Below, one piece after another: positions 1-6,847 of a stretch of DNA of 64,000 bases (the stretch's first letter is position 1; every line of letters begins with the position of its first letter). The notes under the pieces were generated by a model that worked only from the letters and a program-made list of their open reading frames with translations, did not search any database and had not been told where the DNA came from. A program made the position numbers and the translations under genes. Source of the DNA: Thalassocella blandensis (GTDB lineage: Bacteria > Pseudomonadota > Gammaproteobacteria > Pseudomonadales > Cellvibrionaceae); NCBI GenBank assembly GCA_902141825.1, contig CABFPG010000002.1, positions 186,001-250,000 on the forward strand. Reading direction: 5' to 3'.

Positions 1-810
1 GACCAGTGTCTGATGAATATAGGCTTTTTTATTTCGGTCTTCATCATTTAGCCATAATTGATAACGTTGTAAGCGCGATCGATAAATCCTTGCCCGACGA
101 GCACCCTCTTCAAATGCATCAGCCCGACGAAGGTTGAACCCTTTATATTGACCAAATGTCTCCAGCTTTAAATCATAGGTAATGCCATCGGGCGCATCAC
201 CTTGTCCAGTGCGATAATTATTTAAAATGGTAGGGCCAGAAAGTGGATTATCCTGTGCATCCTGCATCCGAGAGTAAGATAACTGAAAGGAGTAGCTTCG
301 GTCCCGAACGTTTTCACTGATACTAAACACCTCATCACTAAGACGTTTCTGGCTGAGTTTTATGTGTGAATCGACAATGAATATTCGTTCCGGAACATCG
401 TGAAAAGCACTTGGAAAATAATTATTTACTCGTGCATGGTCTCGCGCCGGGCCAATCTTCGTTGCATAGTCCACCTGACCTGAATTGACTTTAACTTCCT
501 GGTATTGCCCCGAGTCAATCGAAAATGCTTTCCAGACGTAAGCAGAACTTCCCTCCATTTTATAAATATAGATAAACCCTTTGTCCATCGCGGTGACAGA
601 TTGTGGATCACCGTTATACGCGAAGTCACTCAAACCAATTTCACCGTAATCCTTGTTTCGATAAAATCGGCTCCATGCATATGACTTGTAATCATTGTAA
701 TGGCTGACGGTGAAACATAGGGGTCGTTGGCCAACCACTAACAGGTTTGTCTGGTTTGAGGAAACGGCGGTAGGATGATTGGAATCGTTTGGATCTGAAG
801 GGTCACTCAT
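1..810 (-). CDS. Partial effector-like protein (C-terminus off the left edge)
   Basis: The minus frame is open from an ATG at 808-810 to the window edge, giving about 270 N-terminal residues without a stop. I cannot name the family firmly. A stretch near residues 75-105 (MDKGFIYIYKMEG, then a predicted strand with W and K) followed by PERIFIVDSHIKLSQKRL resembles the start of VasX-type type VI effectors, which carry a 'gets longer: PGFLYVY...' motif followed by an 'aFSdhrWt' motif. This is a by-eye likeness only. There is no signal peptide and the region is rich in charged and aromatic residues. It starts 7 nt after the stop of the LysM gene upstream, so the two are almost certainly co-transcribed. 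A toxin or cargo role is inference; the catalytic part, if any, lies outside the window. Confidence 0.6.
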   Translation of the reverse strand, partial: MSDPSDPNDSNHPTAVSSNQTNLLVVGQRPLCFTVSHYNDYKSYAWSRFYRNKDYGEIGLSDFAYNGDPQSVTAMDKGFIYIYKMEGSSAYVWKAFSIDSGQYQEVKVNSGQVDYATKIGPARDHARVNNYFPSAFHDVPERIFIVDSHIKLSQKRLSDEVFSISENVRDRSYSFQLSYSRMQDAQDNPLSGPTILNNYRTGQGDAPDGITYDLKLETFGQYKGFNLRRADAFEEGARRARIYRSRLQRYQLWLNDEDRNKKAYIHQTLV

Positions 811-816
811 TGCGTC

Positions 817-1476
817 TTAACATCCATAAAGTTCTTTGAGTTTCGCTTGTGTATTAGGTCCCGCAATTCCGTCGACAACGAGTTCGTTGTCCGCCTGAAA
901 CGCTTCGATACATTCTTTAGTGATTTTACCTATCTTGCCGTCTATCGGGCCACAGTCATAGCCCAGATTTTTAAGCCGGGCCTGTATCCCTGTGTTTTCT
1001 GTCACGGGATCAAGATGATTGATTTTGATTTCGATTTTTTCGGTCGGTTCGTCACTTTCTTCATCTAAATACAATTCAATAAAGCCACAATCCTGGCTGT
1101 CATCGATAATTTCGACCGATATTACGCCACTATCATCTAATACTTGTTCAATGACCTGATCACCCAGGGTTAACTTGGCTTTTTTCCCGTCCCAAGCATT
1201 GCCGTAAATATTCTGCAATTTTATCGAAAGCTTATCCTGCTGTGGCGTAAGAAGTTGAAAGGTATGAGTGCTACTGGTAGCTAATGTCGCGACTTCCGCT
1301 TCCTTATCTGGAATGACGATTTTGTCTCCAGGAAAAAGCACATTGGGATTGTCTCTTAACTCTCGAAAATCTTCATTGTCAGGGTGATCATAAATTTTAC
1401 GATAGTCAAAATAGCCGTACTGTCGCGCAATTTTGGAAAGCGTATCACCTTGCTTTACAGTGTGTGTTTTTGCCAT
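817..1476 (-). CDS. LysM and peptidoglycan-binding domain protein
   Basis: This 219-residue protein has no signal peptide. Residues 2-57 form a LysM domain (TVKQGDTLSKIARQYG, then NPNVLFPGDKIVIPD). A linker of beta-strand character follows (about 70-160). Residues 165-217 form a PG_binding_1 domain (IQARLKNLGYDCGPIDGKIG, then AFQADNELVVDGIAGPNT). The LysM variant with an insert containing YFDYRKIYDHPDNEDF is typical of proteins encoded beside VgrG/PAAR and effector genes in type VI secretion islands, and of phage-tail-like systems. The partial effector-like gene follows after 7 nt, which fits such a cargo module. A structural or adaptor role near the cell wall is likely; the secretion link is inferred from domain type and neighbour, since no core T6SS gene is in the window. 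Confidence 0.85.
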   Translation of the reverse strand: MAKTHTVKQGDTLSKIARQYGYFDYRKIYDHPDNEDFRELRDNPNVLFPGDKIVIPDKEAEVATLATSSTHTFQLLTPQQDKLSIKLQNIYGNAWDGKKAKLTLGDQVIEQVLDDSGVISVEIIDDSQDCGFIELYLDEESDEPTEKIEIKINHLDPVTENTGIQARLKNLGYDCGPIDGKIGKITKECIEAFQADNELVVDGIAGPNTQAKLKELYGC

Positions 1477-1973
1477 AGTGAATCTTATTCAAATGTTTCG
1501 AATAGTAAGTTACTAATTTTAATACTTTCTTGGCTGAACGAAAGTTACGTGATTTTCGACACAATGTGGTATCTATTTCAAGCTAAAATTATCACCATAC
1601 TTAAATTTATTAGGCATAAATTGCCATGAACCGTAACAAAACTAATAGATAGTGGAAATTGACGCCAAAAACTCACGACTGGAGAATGCGGGTTAATGCG
1701 ATGTTACTACTTTTCACGATCTCATAATTCTAAGAAATATGATTCTATACATCTCTAGAATCCCAGGCCCAGTACAAAAATTTATATATTAACTCGTTAT
1801 CCGTTTAGTCGCCCGGCCCAAGCATTTGTGAAGTTCAGCAGAATTGGGGGACAACGACGCCTAGCATCGAACACATGGAAACTCGGACAAATCTGTTTAA
1901 AAAGCTAAGCCAATTGGATGGCAGCATCAGACTGCAAGTTTGGTGGCCAAGCAAACTTGCAAATCTATGATTA
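1477..1973. other. Intergenic region without a recognisable gene
   Basis: These 497 bp hold no convincing open frame. The part nearest 1477 should carry the promoter of the LysM gene. The only distinct structure is the inverted repeat at 1934-1960. Confidence 0.5.
1934..1960 (-). terminator. Inverted repeat, possible terminator
   Basis: Perfect 9-bp arms (1934-1942 GCAAGTTTG and 1952-1960 CAAACTTGC) flank a 9-nt loop, 14 nt past the stop of the minus-strand NTF2-like gene. The position suits a terminator, but no T-run follows on the minus strand, so intrinsic termination is uncertain. Confidence 0.35.
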
Positions 1974-2531
1974 TCACGATTTATCCTGCCGACCTATATA
2001 CGCTTTAATTTCGTCTTCAGGCAGAATTTGTGACGAGTTATGTTCATGTCGGATCACCCAGCGGCCATCACTGCATTCCCAGCCAAGCTGAGAGCGAGAT
2101 TTGATTGCTGTGATTTCGCCGTTACGGGCCTCTAAGCGACCAACGAAGCCTAAGGTGCTGGAGGCAACACGATCGCCAACAATTGCTTGCGGCTCATCAT
2201 GCAGCCCATGAAGCGCAGATCGCATCATATTAAACGGCCCTTCCCAAATCTGCCCATATCGCGCAGGCGTGTATGCGGTTTCGAAATCGGGAGCAAAATC
2301 ATCGTAAAATACGCCGGATGCATCCAAGTCATAGAATCGCCCGAGCTGTTTATCGAAAGCAAATCTCTTCTTGTCTCCTGGCTTTTTCTCCCAGCCTTCC
2401 ATTATCCATGCGCGATGTAGTTCAGCGGGACTGTTCACGCCTTCTTTCGGACAGGATTTTTGGTCGCTCGCTTGAGTTGGTCCCGCGAGTAAGGTTGCGG
2501 TTGGCACCAATACTTTAATAAGCAATTTCAT
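1974..2531 (-). CDS. Secreted NTF2/SnoaL-like protein
   Basis: This 185-residue protein starts with a Sec signal peptide (residues 1-21, hydrophobic core LLIKVLVPTATLLAG, cleavage probably after QAS). The mature part has the strand pattern of a cone-shaped NTF2/SnoaL-like fold: FYDDFAPDF and YTPARYGQIWEGPF near the middle, then RVASSTLGFVGRLEARNGE, SRSQLGWECSDGRWVIRHEH near the end. Two cysteines (about 27 and 154) could pair in the periplasm. The start is fixed by a clear AGGAGA 6-7 nt before the ATG. Proteins of this kind are often annotated as nuclear-transport-factor-2 family or calcium/calmodulin-kinase association domain proteins. No substrate can be told from sequence, and neither neighbour hints at a pathway. 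Confidence 0.7.
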   Translation of the reverse strand: MKLLIKVLVPTATLLAGPTQASDQKSCPKEGVNSPAELHRAWIMEGWEKKPGDKKRFAFDKQLGRFYDLDASGVFYDDFAPDFETAYTPARYGQIWEGPFNMMRSALHGLHDEPQAIVGDRVASSTLGFVGRLEARNGEITAIKSRSQLGWECSDGRWVIRHEHNSSQILPEDEIKAYIGRQDKS

Positions 2532-2919
2532 AAGGATTCTCCTGTAAAAAACATATCGACATCGTGGTTGCCGAGATGTAAATCATAGGAATTACACAAT
2601 CAGATTTGAATGCATAAAACTTCACAAAGACTGCCCAATTCTCCAGCGACATCTAATTAAAGCGGCATTTAACACAAATAGAAGCGCCCTGCTTTCATTC
2701 GCTTAATCTCAGGCAAAGGCTCTTAGGCATGAAGAACCAAAAAACAAAGGTGAACTAGAACGCAAGCGAATCAGGCGTCCGCGTGAGTCAGGGATATTGA
2801 TAACAGAACCGGAAAGCGCGGGCTTATAGACTTACCAGCAAATCTCTTTGCTGGTATTGGAATAAAGGCGTAAAAAACTTTTAACCCTAGGAAGCTGGCA
2901 ATCAATCTACTGGCGTGAA
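2532..2919. other. Intergenic region with one strong hairpin
   Basis: No gene is seen in these 388 bp. The right part holds the perfect hairpin at 2833-2856; the left end holds the promoter and ribosome-binding site of the NTF2-like gene. Confidence 0.5.
2833..2856. repeat. Perfect 10-bp hairpin with TCTC loop
   Basis: TACCAGCAAA (2833-2842) and TTTGCTGGTA (2847-2856) are exact reverse complements around a 4-nt loop. It lies 64 nt downstream of the cobO remnant on the minus strand and could be the terminator of the ancestral gene, although no T-run follows on either strand. Confidence 0.5.
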
Positions 2920-3099
2920 TTAACAATCCACACCGGGGAGAACTTTAATACCGGCTTTAAAAGTATGTTTGATGTCTTTCACTTCAGACACCGCATCCAT
3001 GATCTCGAGCAACTCAGAATCGCCGCCGCAACCTGTGACGATAACGCTATGTTCATAGGGCCGATCTTGAATAGTTTGCAGAATCATAGTCGCATCCAT
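2920..3099 (-). pseudogene. Remnant of cobO/btuR (corrinoid adenosyltransferase), C-terminal end only
   Basis: The 59-codon frame from ATG 3097-3099 to TAA 2920-2922 matches the last third of the ATP:corrinoid adenosyltransferase family. HSVIVTGCGGDSELLEIMD lines up with the family's 'tVIiTGRGchrdiLelAD' segment, VSEVKDIKHTFKAGIKVLPG with 'VSElrpvKHaFdaGvkAq.G', and the protein ends in VDC where the family ends in I(D/E)(Y/F). The whole N-terminal part, including the P-loop (GxxxxGKT), is absent. The family arginine in TGRG is Cys here, a sign of decay. Upstream, the sequence changes directly into the start of a GNAT gene. A working adenosyltransferase cannot be made from this piece. It lies 3.6 kb from a cobalamin operon that lacks cobO. 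Confidence 0.75.
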
Positions 3100-3224
3100 A
3101 TTTTCTCTGCTTGCTGTTTAGTGGTGTTTGTCTCATATGCATAGGTTTCGCCAGACAAGGCAACCTCATTGAAAATAGGCCAAATGCGTTCAAAATCTTC
3201 TTTCTGTGCTTCGCGAATAGTCAT
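3084..3224 (-). pseudogene. Remnant of a GNAT acetyltransferase gene, N-terminal end only
   Basis: From ATG 3222-3224 the frame encodes 46 residues starting MTIREAQKEDFERIWPIFNE and continuing through GETYAYETNT to KIWM. This is the typical first quarter of a GNAT family N-acetyltransferase of about 165 residues. The frame then stops at TGA 3084-3086, inside the cobO remnant, which is read in another frame. The acetyl-CoA-binding motif A is missing. A deletion that joined the GNAT start to the cobO end near 3093-3100 explains both pieces. The GNAT start alone could still be translated but should be inactive. Confidence 0.7.
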
Positions 3225-3264
3225 CTGTACTTTAAATTTACCTTTGCTATTTTCCCTTACGTGT

Positions 3265-3298
3265 GCACGTATTCGAGGTCGAGCATTCGAATACGTGC
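3265..3298 (-). terminator. Perfect 12-bp inverted repeat after dkgB
   Basis: GCACGTATTCGA (3265-3276) and TCGAATACGTGC (3287-3298) are exact reverse complements around a 10-nt loop, 23 nt past the stop of the minus-strand aldo/keto reductase gene. The position suggests a transcription stop for that gene. No clear T-run follows, so it may be a weak or Rho-assisted terminator. Confidence 0.5.
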
Positions 3299-3321
3299 GC
3301 TTCTACAAAACTGGAAGTTAA

Positions 3322-4146
3322 TTATTGATCCCATTCTGGCGAAAAGCCCGGATTGGCTTGACGATCACTGCAATCCAGTTTGTTAATGGCTTGTACCTCT
3401 TCATCGCTTAGGTTGAGGTCCAGAGAGGCAAAGTTACTTTCCAAGTTTTTACGTTTGGTTGATGACGGGATGGTGGCCATGCCCTGGGCAAACTCCCAGG
3501 CTAAAACGACTTCAGCTGGGCTGCGTTGGTGCTGGTTGGCGATTTTGATGATGGTGTCGTCCGAAAGAACTTTACCCACGGCAAATGGCATATACCCGGT
3601 AATATGTATGCCCTGTTGCTGGCAAAATTCTCGCAATTTCTGATTGGTCAGATACGGGTGTACCTCTACTTGGTTGGTGTATATTTCATCTGCAGTTAAC
3701 ACTTCAAGTGCTTCTTTTAAGTTTGCGATTGTGAAGTTTGAAACACCGATATAACGGGTGAGGCCAAGTTCTTTAGCACGCTTGAGCTCTTTCAGGTATA
3801 CCGCCATCTCGGTACCCTCTTCTGGCGATGGCCAATGAATAAGCAATAAATCTACCTGTTTCAGTCCAAGTTTTTCCAGGCTCTCGTGTACGCTGTCCAT
3901 GAACAGGGCTGGCGAAAGCTTTGAATTCCAGACTTTGGTGGTCACAAAAAGCTCTTCGCGGGCAATGCCTGAATCCGCAATGGCCTTTCCTACTTCCGCT
4001 TCATTGTCATAAATCTGTGCCGTATCAATATGACGATACCCCACATCTAGCGCCATTTTTACGGATTCATAAGCCACCTCACCCTTTAATCGAAAGGTGC
4101 CCATACCGAGGGTTGGCATTTCTCGTTGCGTATCATGTTGAGACAT
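3322..4146 (-). CDS. dkgB: Aldo/keto reductase, DkgB type
   Basis: This 274-residue NADPH-dependent aldo/keto reductase has the normal length for AKR5-type enzymes. The catalytic tetrad is visible: D41 and Y46 in HIDTAQIYDNEAEVG, K71 in TTKVW, H104 in LLIHWPSP. Near the end, IPSSTKRKNLESN forms the phosphate-binding motif of the cofactor site. The likeness to E. coli DkgB (2,5-diketo-D-gluconate/methylglyoxal reductase B) extends to the C-terminal LDCSDR...PEWD. It is a soluble enzyme that would reduce small carbonyl compounds such as methylglyoxal. It stands alone on the minus strand, about 105 bp after the MFS gene, and may be read with it. Substrate in vivo is not shown by the sequence. 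Confidence 0.93.
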   Translation of the reverse strand: MSQHDTQREMPTLGMGTFRLKGEVAYESVKMALDVGYRHIDTAQIYDNEAEVGKAIADSGIAREELFVTTKVWNSKLSPALFMDSVHESLEKLGLKQVDLLLIHWPSPEEGTEMAVYLKELKRAKELGLTRYIGVSNFTIANLKEALEVLTADEIYTNQVEVHPYLTNQKLREFCQQQGIHITGYMPFAVGKVLSDDTIIKIANQHQRSPAEVVLAWEFAQGMATIPSSTKRKNLESNFASLDLNLSDEEVQAINKLDCSDRQANPGFSPEWDQ

Positions 4147-4251
4147 ATATTTTCCTTATTTAACAATAGGTTAAAAATTTTTATTCAGGTTATTTATGAA
4201 GATGATTTTTCGTTTTTCAAGTTTTGATATGAGCGTTGAACCCCCATATTT

Positions 4252-5430
4252 TCAGGCCTCACAGGCCACTGCCTGACGCTTGTCCAGCGAACCGGAGTAT
4301 CGCGTCACAACTAATGCACTGATGGCGATGGCCGCACCGATCCAGGCCGTATCCCGCAAAGACATCGAATCCACTATGGCGCCTCCGGCTAGTGACCCTA
4401 AAGCAATTCCAATATTGAATGCGGCTATATTTAAACCCGATGCTACGTCTACCGCATTCGGCGTAAATCGTTCCGCGAGTTGTACTACGTATACCTGTAA
4501 TCCAGGCACATTTCCGAAAGCAAAAGCTCCCCACAGCAGTACGGTGATGACTGCTGCCACTTTGAATGCCATGGTAAAACTGAATAAGAATAAGATGAGG
4601 GCCAGGCCACTGAACATCATCGATAACGCTTTGATAGGTCCATGTTTATCAGCCAACTTACCGCCCCACACATTACCCACCGCGACAGACACGCCGTATA
4701 CCAGCATAATTCCCGCCACTGCGGACGATGCAAAACCAGCCTCCTGCTCGAGGATGGGGGCTAGAAATGTAAACGCTGTAAATGTACCGCCATAACCCAG
4801 TATCGTCATGGCGTAAACAATCAGGAGCCGGGGCTCCAGCAGTACTTGCAATTGTTCTTTAATACTGGCACTAGCGGACTGTTTTAAATTAGCGGGAACC
4901 AGCAGCGCACTCCCAATTAAAGCAATCAAGCCCAATGCACTCACGGCCAGAAAGGTCGCACGCCAACCGAAGTCCTGGCCGATCCACGTTCCCAACGGTA
5001 CGCCTGTGACTAGCGCCACTGTTAGCCCGGTAAACATTATGGCTATCGCGCTGGCTTCTTTTTCTTTGGGTACCAGGCTTGTTGCGATGGTTGAGCCAAT
5101 AGAAAAAAACACTCCATGAGCAAGCCCGGTCAGCATTCTGGCAACAATCAAACTGTTATATCCCGGTGCATACCAGGCAAACAAATTGCCGATAACAAAC
5201 ACTGCCATCAGTGATAACAGCACATGTTTTCGATTCCATTTGCTCGTTAACGCCGTGAGTACGGGCGCTCCTATGGCGACTCCCAGAGCATACAGACTCA
5301 CCAGCAAGCCGGCAGACGGTAGAGAAACGGCAAAATCAGAAGCAATCACGGGGACTAACCCAACAATCACGAATTCAGTGGTTCCAATAGCGAACGCGCT
5401 CAAAGTCAGCGCAAACAAGGCTAAAGGCAT
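4252..5430 (-). CDS. MFS exporter of the DHA1 family, YdhP/AraJ type
   Basis: This is a 12-helix major facilitator of about 392 residues. The first helix reads ALFALTLSAFAIGTTEFVIVGLVPVIA, the hallmark GTTEF(V)xxGLLP start of the YdhP/AraJ/SotB group. Motif A follows as GAPVLTALTSKWNRKHVL, and the antiporter motif C-like segment is GVPLGTWIG. The group exports drugs or sugars by proton antiport. I place the start at ATG 5428-5430, because GAGGA lies 7 nt before it; a TTG at 5446-5448 is in frame but has no such site. It faces a LysR gene across a 125-bp gap holding a palindrome, so that regulator probably controls it. Substrate unknown. Confidence 0.9.
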   Translation of the reverse strand: MPLALFALTLSAFAIGTTEFVIVGLVPVIASDFAVSLPSAGLLVSLYALGVAIGAPVLTALTSKWNRKHVLLSLMAVFVIGNLFAWYAPGYNSLIVARMLTGLAHGVFFSIGSTIATSLVPKEKEASAIAIMFTGLTVALVTGVPLGTWIGQDFGWRATFLAVSALGLIALIGSALLVPANLKQSASASIKEQLQVLLEPRLLIVYAMTILGYGGTFTAFTFLAPILEQEAGFASSAVAGIMLVYGVSVAVGNVWGGKLADKHGPIKALSMMFSGLALILFLFSFTMAFKVAAVITVLLWGAFAFGNVPGLQVYVVQLAERFTPNAVDVASGLNIAAFNIGIALGSLAGGAIVDSMSLRDTAWIGAAIAISALVVTRYSGSLDKRQAVACEA

Positions 5431-5500
5431 AGTGTTTTCCTCAATCAATTTACGTTGAGGCGTATTCTGAAGACAAAGACTCTTGCAAAGAACACCAATA

Positions 5501-5521
5501 ATGACAAAATATTTTTGTCAT
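5501..5521. promoter_or_regulatory. Palindrome in the MFS/LysR divergent promoter
   Basis: ATGACAAAA (5501-5509) and TTTTGTCAT (5513-5521) are exact 9-bp arms with a 3-nt centre, lying 35 nt before the LysR start. Divergent LysR promoters usually hold such a dyad as regulator site. Assignment is by position only. Confidence 0.55.
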
Positions 5522-5555
5522 TTATGCAAATATAATTCGACTGCACGAGGCTAAT

Positions 5556-6443
5556 ATGTCGGTTAAATCCAAAACCGAAGATCTTGAAACGTTCATCGCC
5601 GTGGTAGACAGTGGCAGCTTTTCCCTGGCAGCAGACCTGCTGGATCTGCAAGTTGCGCGGGTATCGCGCGCGATTACTCGCCTGGAGCAAACATTGGATT
5701 GCACCTTGCTCAATCGCACAACACGTCGGCTTGAGCTTACTGAAGAAGGCAAAATCTTCTTAGACCACATTCGTAACGGACTGAATACGATAGAAAACGG
5801 CGAAGAAGCACTAAGGTTGTTAAAAGGTACACCAGCGGGGCGATTGAGAGTGGATGCCGCCAGCCCGTTTGTACTCCATCAAATTACGCCTTTAGTGAAA
5901 GCCTTTAATAAGGCGTATCCAAAAGTAGTTCTGGATATTACTTCTAATGATGACATTATCGATCTGTTGGAGCGCAAAACGGATGTAGCTATCCGTATTG
6001 GCAATCTGGCAGACTCAAATTTACACGCAAGAACACTTGGTTATAGCAGTTTACATCTGGTTGCCAGCCCGGATTACCTTGCGGACGCCGCTCCCCTCAA
6101 TCATATTCAGGATTTAACTCAACATCAGCTACTAGGGTTTTCTCGTACGGCCACACTTAATAACTGGCCCTTGACGGAAAATGTTGCGTTGTCCTTCCAT
6201 ATGTATGCAAGTAGCGGTGAAACCATACGGCAATTATGTTTAAACGGGCTGGGTATAAGCCTGCTTTCAAATTTCATGTGCCGACAGGATATTGAAGCCG
6301 GAAGACTAATCGAGATATTACCCGGCAACGTGAGCACCCCAAATAAAAGAGAAAGTGTTACAGCGGTTTACTATCGCAATAGCGCGGTCTCTTCGCGAAT
6401 CCAAACGTTTTTAGATTTTATTCAGCCACGTTTAACGCTGTAA
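5556..6443 (+). CDS. LysR-type transcriptional regulator
   Basis: This 295-residue protein has the LysR winged helix-turn-helix at residues 8-67 (TFIAVVDSGSFSLAADLLDLQVARVSRAITRLEQTL) followed by a periplasmic-binding-protein-like effector domain (about 95-290). The sequence pattern TRRLELTEEGKIFL and GRLRVDAASPFVLH places it in the broad YafC/DmlR-like branch that often controls divergent transporter or dehydrogenase genes. An ACGAGG site precedes the ATG. It is divergent from the MFS exporter gene and shares its promoter region, so autoregulation and control of that exporter are likely. The effector is not known. Confidence 0.93.
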   Translation: MSVKSKTEDLETFIAVVDSGSFSLAADLLDLQVARVSRAITRLEQTLDCTLLNRTTRRLELTEEGKIFLDHIRNGLNTIENGEEALRLLKGTPAGRLRVDAASPFVLHQITPLVKAFNKAYPKVVLDITSNDDIIDLLERKTDVAIRIGNLADSNLHARTLGYSSLHLVASPDYLADAAPLNHIQDLTQHQLLGFSRTATLNNWPLTENVALSFHMYASSGETIRQLCLNGLGISLLSNFMCRQDIEAGRLIEILPGNVSTPNKRESVTAVYYRNSAVSSRIQTFLDFIQPRLTL

Positions 6444-6554
6444 CACGGCAAAAGAAAAAAGAACTTCCGTCTGGCAAGGTTAAATTGAAGTTGTTCCACC
6501 TTGCTGAATTCTATACAATCCAGCGCTCTCAATTTGGTTCCAAACATTGGACTA

Positions 6555-6708
6555 ATAGGGAATTCCAGACGTGACGCCCTTGCTGGTTGATCACGAAATC
6601 GGAGCTGTCCCCGCAACTGTATGCAGTGAGCTTCATCGAAACCACTGGCCATTCACTGGCCGGGAAGGTGATGTAAGCGTTTTAGCTGTGAGCCAGTAGA
6701 CCTGCCAT
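6555..6708 (+). ncRNA. Cobalamin (B12) riboswitch, aptamer
   Basis: The leader carries the class I cobalamin aptamer marks in order: AGGGAATTCC near 6557, AGCTGTCCCCGCAACTGTA near 6602-6620, CCACTGG near 6642, GGGAAGG near 6662, and the B12 box AGCCAGTAGACCTGCC at 6691-6706. It precedes an operon of cobalamin-related genes in the right sense. When the cofactor is bound, such leaders switch expression off. A TATACA at 6512-6517 with TTGTTC 15 nt before it is a weak candidate promoter. Confidence 0.93.
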
Positions 6709-6727
6709 TTGAGATCTATCCATTGGT

Positions 6728-6843
6728 GTCGGGGATTGCACCAAGCCAAACGCTTATCAAATAGCTATTCTGGCTATCAGACCCGGCCCGCGCCGCAGGT
6801 CTCCCCGACCCTGTTTGCCTGTTTAAAGGCAGTTACTCGGGAG
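6728..6843 (+). promoter_or_regulatory. Riboswitch expression platform and ribosome-binding site
   Basis: GTCGGGGA (6728-6735) pairs exactly with TCCCCGAC (6802-6809), making a long-range stem after the aptamer. A second small stem, TGCCT (6816-6820) with AGGCA (6827-6831), sits just before the Shine-Dalgarno GGGAG (6839-6843). No T-run follows the first stem, so control of translation start seems likelier than attenuation; this is inference. Confidence 0.5.
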
Positions 6844-6847
6844 CCCT

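Noticed and set aside
4280-4795. Plus-strand frame of 171 codons
   Set aside because: It is antisense to the well-supported MFS gene and has no protein family pattern.
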